Shown here one piece after another: positions 63,001 through 64,000 of a stretch of 64,000 nt of DNA. Made by a program: the position numbers and the translations under genes. Source of the DNA: Prorocentrum cordatum (Eukaryota > Sar > Dinophyceae > Prorocentrales > Prorocentraceae); the NCBI GenBank assembly GCA_963575745.1, contig CAUYUJ010000337.1:60001-124000 (forward strand), read 5' to 3'. The notes beneath the pieces were generated by a model. It saw only the letters and a program-made list of their open reading frames with translations, had not been told where the DNA came from and did not search any database. Position 1 is the stretch's first letter; each line of letters begins with the position of its first letter.

Positions 63001-64000
63001 CTCCTCTTCCGTCTCAATGTGCTCCCACGTCTCGATGCCACTGTTGTCTGAGGTGGAGTTTCCGCCACTCTGTCGTGACGAACGAGAGGCGGATCGCCGT
63101 GGGCGGGCGTGGCCTCGGGCGAGGGCGGCGGCCGCGCTGATGAGGGAAGGCGTACGGCGTTCGTCGGCTCCTGATGACGTCGATGAGCGGTCTGGACTGT
63201 GCGCCAGGGCTGTGCCTGACTTGTGAGTGCGCGGTGGGCCAGACGCGGCCCCAGGGCTGGAGCCGCTGGGGCGCGACTCGCGTGCGTCAGGATGCCCCCG
63301 CACGGGGACGGCTTGCAAGCCAGTGTACACCAGGTCGATGAGTGGTTTCGGGTCCAGCTGGAGCTTGCGAAGCGAGACGCGTGGGCGGGGCTGGTTAGGG
63401 TCGTCCCTGGTGGCTGCTTCAGTGTCGTAGTGCTGTTTGGCCCATACTCGCGCTGCCTCTGGCGAGTATAGTGCCTGCGGCGGTGGCCACGCTGCCGCGA
63501 TGACTGGTCTGCGCCTGGTGCTAGCTTCCTGGTCGTGAGCTTCAGCCGCCTCACGGAGATCTGGATGATCGTAGCCAGCGATGTGAAGGGCGTGCGCACA
63601 GTCGCCCATGCCATAGGCGTGTGGTAGGGCACGGCACCTGGAAGCAGCTTCTGTGGGGGCGCACCAGTCCATGCGGATGAGGAGGCTCAGGACCCGAGGG
63701 TAAATGAGACGCGCTCCGTGGGCCTCCCCTTTCACGACGTTGTGCCTGTTTTCCCCGCGCGGTGGTTGGGTGGCCTCGCACATCCAGAGTGCGATGGGTC
63801 CCCACGCGAGGGTGTCGTCTTCGAGACTGTAGGGCGGGTGGGGCGGCATTGCGTACCACGCGGCCAGCGAAGGGTGCACGCTCACGTACGTGCGGCCAAC
63901 GTTGGTGCCAGTTCGACCCTTCGCTTCACGGCGGGGACCTGGCAAGAGGTGCCCTCCGCTGGCAGCAAGACGGGCCGCAAGGTCGCCGCGGGTCCCATGC
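54031..64000 (-). CDS. single-ORF LINE polyprotein: Cys-rich N-terminus, APE endonuclease, RT, zinc finger, RNase H (5' end outside window)
   Basis: One minus-strand frame is open from the window edge to TGA/TAG-type stop at 54,031, more than 3,300 codons. The first in-window candidate start (63,945) is a TTG and the frame is open beyond it, so the start lies outside. Domains: N-terminal Cys cluster (about 62,520-62,300; CLQCRFQCCQYC, CPDCARSG); Ser/Arg/Pro-rich region; APE-type endonuclease (about 59,760-58,930; SLNITSL, VIALQETRHAK, MDANTN, TSRIDYII, KSHVGL); reverse transcriptase (about 57,780-56,880; AALDRQKCFDYL, HLQGSSWSLDDI, TTFVDDSN at about 57,110-57,130); CRYCDEEEETQEHTVRDC finger (56,040-56,100); RNase H (about 55,800-55,350; ATDGACT, QLAETLAIV, FVDNQAVVDG, NRQADALATT). 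All catalytic acids I can identify are present. It is probably a recent or active element with gag-like and pol-like parts in one frame. Confidence 0.9.
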   Translation of the reverse strand, partial: HGTRGDLAARLAASGGHLLPGPRREAKGRTGTNVGRTYVSVHPSLAAWYAMPPHPPYSLEDDTLAWGPIALWMCEATQPPRGENRHNVVKGEAHGARLIYPRVLSLLIRMDWCAPTEAASRCRALPHAYGMGDCAHALHIAGYDHPDLREAAEAHDQEASTRRRPVIAAAWPPPQALYSPEAARVWAKQHYDTEAATRDDPNQPRPRVSLRKLQLDPKPLIDLVYTGLQAVPVRGHPDARESRPSGSSPGAASGPPRTHKSGTALAHSPDRSSTSSGADERRTPSLISAAAALARGHARPRRSASRSSRQSGGNSTSDNSGIETWEHIETEEEPTAYHVLAYHVRDVRARVNAPGIEVWLDPGDHHDGAYLPWGTTVMGHRVINPAVAGRDGWVILHHDHGDTTTKLWAPTQVHVKADDTWRTVMVPADMGPQWIECHAEDARLPAEVVRTTGQSWFADVWPLWDRPRPHPDDPGTNEHALPPLPGRWSCLQCRFQCCQYCAARRNTQLGTSGQPTCPDCARSGLRTLMDWSTDYSCNSWTCAYSTDNRDSDTCCLSSRCPHPPSPHSLLDVRATGMPPHILARQFGNAPAHHDLKEPPRAPSGPGGEPPQPGQAGYQGQWYFPPRPRRVPRQGLPDGTRRPPGFTGTGMPEEPFPDQPLWREGYVLFGPHQALKEEFTFNKTVRRPYSLAITNMYRDRVTVRTVCESIAERIHTTRTRWRDVVLYWDAEGGPGPQALDYDMRLCDAMVSRATTEAELNHDRSNRGSFCLYGPAHQRAVNITAISEPQNIDYMEHVRRYSPVGETYPDHAFEHVYRGWQRPDVPTILPDTRPLSRADQQRYQQHQQRIQQRDQRDAGQPSTPRYRSPARVPTGGSTAYGGVAAYYRGPIGARPAAAGAAASSYGHAPHARVHPAVIGYPRALAQALPRATSPVPGSTRAWGHYSGRHDGTSSNQPAVITPAASAQGAATNRGRTGRPEGWRDANVRAWQPRQHTPPPNVAAALRPAQAKPAPPERERQPLVPLVLTYTQAHHSASPRHSEGSAHHVSPRPDAVDPDQATATAEGGTSASRQPSPSPCAAPIRSPSRADSERANAQATSPRDRHTGGRVPRSRSCSRHSSRKAPGSSTSSPPRETQADGRAPEVVPRFGASVIEPGQVDLEPTPSTDHEPPLPTRVIVPIDEAPTFDPFKNKYRVKDLAAGFGGGSPLSPQSRGGAPATSAAAAAAAAPRGISPVRNAGLTAAGMDEAQRQATDRAARAVPPDAAHQDTDGAGAPPQDGPAVSRAQYMRVRCAAAAPSRRRRFAFAFVFGRTDRGVASLSLCCRLTSPPLVPYGTGVRRIFRDSFTDVYEPPLAQCRPCLAYTSGLTAASAPVKLIHRNAMSSYCGQAFYLGEGQADLHRAGRANPSSTDGDGPGRSIHLVSLNITSLSANWPTITALGVDHNAAVIALQETRHAKPTRQAIATSAANPHHGGYHASLGPDLDLARAQRRAAHGGTDHTVVGNTGASGGVAILSKDAIVDSTVDDTAPCIVALKAKKRWHEAFLPLCTQHRRRRRRNNHGPAGIYIASLYGIAGGDSTDLFRLADCAAARVGSAPYFICMDANTNIDDNPHLLHMMQRGWFNVAEGTPDHTMHTYGNIPDWDRVTKCPRTSRIDYIIANQAARSLVTDFCYLRDLPAKSHVGLQVTLDLSRLDHTARRLLAPTPYPPNDGAHEGHELQALGTLIAGRYQDRMEQADTRDDVERMFALANEASHEYHLTRLRDLPPPPPDHPKKKPPTMHGLTPMFEERPVVPRAFPTYGASTIHMNRLRKLHRQLCELRFIGQHHHLDCRAIPPHLAQRIDCTWTAARLLCHKLRPTVLLDFPEAWTPDEPAPHGEHLDGLIQNLDLELARRANRAKAERIKIWAEGVREPSGRKAAIYARAADSSPTAYLRTPTTPDDTQLHCDTNAFKPDKASTDDSDADTEAGGFSPSDGSSPDTDNDEDHTCEPPPAQVPDILPANAIVANTKDMLKLMVDTWEPILGRYRARAGHDAEAMPTWADFYDEYRQELPTPSPATPFHLTDDQLIHFIRTRSPRRAGGLDGWTTKEAKELPDDILRLFASVLRAMQRTGTIPEPLLHVPNPCLRKGRGELPTDQRLLSVLSVWMYAWEAPAYRSLTDWRKGWTHATSFGAVPKATIGDVSTSLALRIEHARALLLPLAGAALDRQKCFDYLITDICLNLALHAGCPQDIVTVRRNFYSRHKRYIRMNGAYSKELARTNGHLQGSSWSLDDIKLLMCVWTKRQHRYVPRSLSTTFVDDSNSTTHTAPELQKSLDETAKFDRFSGQRIHPGKVAGWALTDELHTAVTQLTLAERPLRVVDSFKLVGSYINAEAAPAPAALNLTATADARVRRATSRLPRIGKLPSPMLIKARHARSLAASVCTTGTDIQAPSGPVKTAYNHALKAAIRPKGNKWVEFWTLMAVCVPGHALEIDAITQREVFLCLRRQVNRDATLCGLVRDLQHHVQTLFGGGPVGRLVQTLQQLRWTWPTFGIMYDDWGCQISWLNLPQNAFLHMLRASQRRAFLRRIKPRRHDLGYLASVRQGLDLFASTWLARTKGAAKCNAWQLALLLNYLSGGDHTQQRRSRSNTSADPSPICRYCDEEEETQEHTVRDCKCWARERLPLTTLISDEQWARLPPHTRHCGLFDEDPALLDLQADLARDPLPQPIPRPPPEGDPAASAQDSYTTYLDHDTGWTWVYAATDGACTNQAIPLLARAGYGVYYGIDHRMNYSARVHGITQNAQLAETLAIVHLTACAERPVHVFVDNQAVVDGFQSIIDGHSPPQGTHVELWEKIHRCVMAKPNMFRVEKIASHLGDMGIDLGLIGPIAEEFNRQADALATTAARTHNLPDDIVEAAKTRHRQATVLHGVAVAIYERRHRTLPLPHRRAGFTAAELNKMEPNPLLSDQAPPAAGPDIPQNPDELWAEAQRAIFDEQEDDPFGFGGGLDFLGDGPASANLAPSGTRTSPSTPPLRAASHPHDNAAHLQDADEQEDDLFSFGGGSDALDDGPVSENPAPSGNLSTPTATPSPRATSPPYDDIGHRQDADDDLGDPRGLSGIDDAPPTPHAADHAALPRRHPSTRPTSEPLHGIMIGPTAQTTPPPHRGSPRGRLQPPRRALKPDRPSRPVHASIVAEREDAALPTSRGVALAAPALGSRVPLQSPFKGDGRQRTGCRTTLVHHLDRRTEDLASVSRPSAAGTEQPPLTDRETELSQAMAALQQRCVALAADLAAAQARQGPLLQRLHSAGRAFAELLTPSPDGAVPSLTIQAMLSSFRGAPPGAPR
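54421..54443 (-). other. LINE hairpin, member 1 (core CGGCTCCAGCC)
   Basis: On the coding strand: arm CCCTAG, core CGGCTCCAGCC, arm CTGGGG. Six pairs, one of them T-G (a wobble in RNA). The core reads in the phase that gives Ala-Ala-Pro-Ala. Confidence 0.6.
54535..54565 (-). other. LINE hairpin, member 2 (core CGGCTTCAGCC)
   Basis: Coding strand arms CCCGCGGGGG and CCCCCGCAGG flank the core: seven contiguous pairs, a C-A mismatch, then two more pairs. The core is read as Arg-Leu-Gln-Pro, a third phase. Confidence 0.65.
54820..55095 (-). repeat. acidic 56-codon tandem repeat near the LINE C-terminus
   Basis: Two adjacent 168-bp units encode DEQEDDPFGFGGG... and DEQEDDLFSFGGG..., each followed by DGP-x-S-x-N-x-APSG and a Thr/Pro/Ser-rich stretch ending in LQDAD or RQDAD. 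An acidic/aromatic repeat after RNase H is not a standard LINE domain. Confidence 0.7.
55838..55858 (-). other. LINE hairpin, member 3 (core CGGCTTCAGCC)
   Basis: Coding strand arms TCCTG and CAGGA, five pairs. The core is in the Ala-Ser-Ala phase. Confidence 0.6.
58090..58110 (-). other. LINE hairpin, member 4 (core CGGCTTCAGCC)
   Basis: Coding strand arms GCTGG and CCAGC, five pairs. The core is in the Gly-Phe-Ser-Pro phase. Confidence 0.6.
59883..59906 (-). other. LINE hairpin, member 5 (core CGGCTTCAGCC)
   Basis: Coding strand arms TGACGG and CCGGTCA: six pairs with one bulged G on the 3' side. Ala-Ser-Ala phase. It sits between the N-terminal part and the endonuclease domain. Confidence 0.55.
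61102..61124 (-). other. LINE hairpin, member 6 (core CGGCTTCAGCC)
   Basis: Coding strand arms CCCCTG and CAGGGG, six perfect pairs. Ala-Ser-Ala phase. Confidence 0.65.
63248..63272 (-). other. LINE hairpin, member 7 (core CGGCTCCAGCC)
   Basis: Coding strand arms GCCCCAG and CTGGGGC, seven perfect pairs. Gly-Ser-Ser-Pro phase. Confidence 0.65.

Noticed and set aside
54083-63471. Many plus-strand ORFs antisense to the LINE
   Set aside because: The minus frame has full domain content; these are antisense shadows.

Overview
The window looks like nuclear DNA of a dinoflagellate. This is an inference from several signals: high GC; retroelement-derived coding as the main recognisable gene content; CCCTAAA-type (TTTAGGG) interstitial telomere-like tracts; many mini- and microsatellites; and several retroelement domain combinations (a reverse transcriptase with a VDN active site, RNase H plus a zinc ribbon, a PARP-type finger in front of an R2-like reverse transcriptase) that I associate from memory with dinoflagellate genomes. 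No bacterial operon, rRNA, tRNA or CRISPR was recognised.

Layout. 1-2,860: CTC/TCC repeats in two 283-bp tandem copies, then unassigned sequence. 2,870-16,782: two tandem copies of a repeat unit (73-bp minisatellite, then a GAGGCT hexanucleotide tract, then a conserved tail) with 11-bp terminal inverted repeats. The first copy is split by a complete Ty1/copia LTR retrotransposon (5,237-14,927) with near-identical LTRs and a target duplication; the second copy preserves the empty site. 16,810-19,600: GC-rich sequence whose minus strand looks protein-like but unassigned. 20,000-22,950: diverged repeats bounded by telomere-like tracts. 23,686-24,149: two related MITE-like hairpin elements. 24,950-26,160: decayed LINE 3' end (RNase H plus zinc ribbon). 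26,160-30,215: microsatellites and at least three minisatellite arrays. 31,280-32,915 (minus): a likely host gene with RWD, RING and PLAT domains, cut by a 100-N assembly gap. 33,016-36,987 (minus): a reverse-transcriptase element whose coding is spread over several frames. 37,076-37,270 (minus): one exon of a nitrilase/CN-hydrolase gene. 37,300-48,930: mostly unassigned or simple-sequence DNA, including about 770 bp of CA-type repeat. 48,930-53,141 (plus): R2-like non-LTR element with a PARP-type zinc finger, reverse transcriptase and a C-terminal endonuclease-like region. 54,031-64,000 (minus): a LINE with one uninterrupted reading frame of more than 3,300 codons (cysteine-rich N-terminus, APE endonuclease, reverse transcriptase, zinc finger, RNase H) running off the window edge.

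The elements differ in condition. The last LINE is open throughout. The copia, VDN-type and R2-like elements are interrupted by frame changes and TAG codons, although the copia LTRs are almost identical. The most unusual signal is inside the intact LINE: seven short hairpins, all in the same orientation, share the 11-nt core CGGCTYCAGCC (coding strand). Their flanking arms differ in sequence but stay complementary, and the core falls in three different codon phases. That points to a nucleic-acid structure rather than a protein motif.
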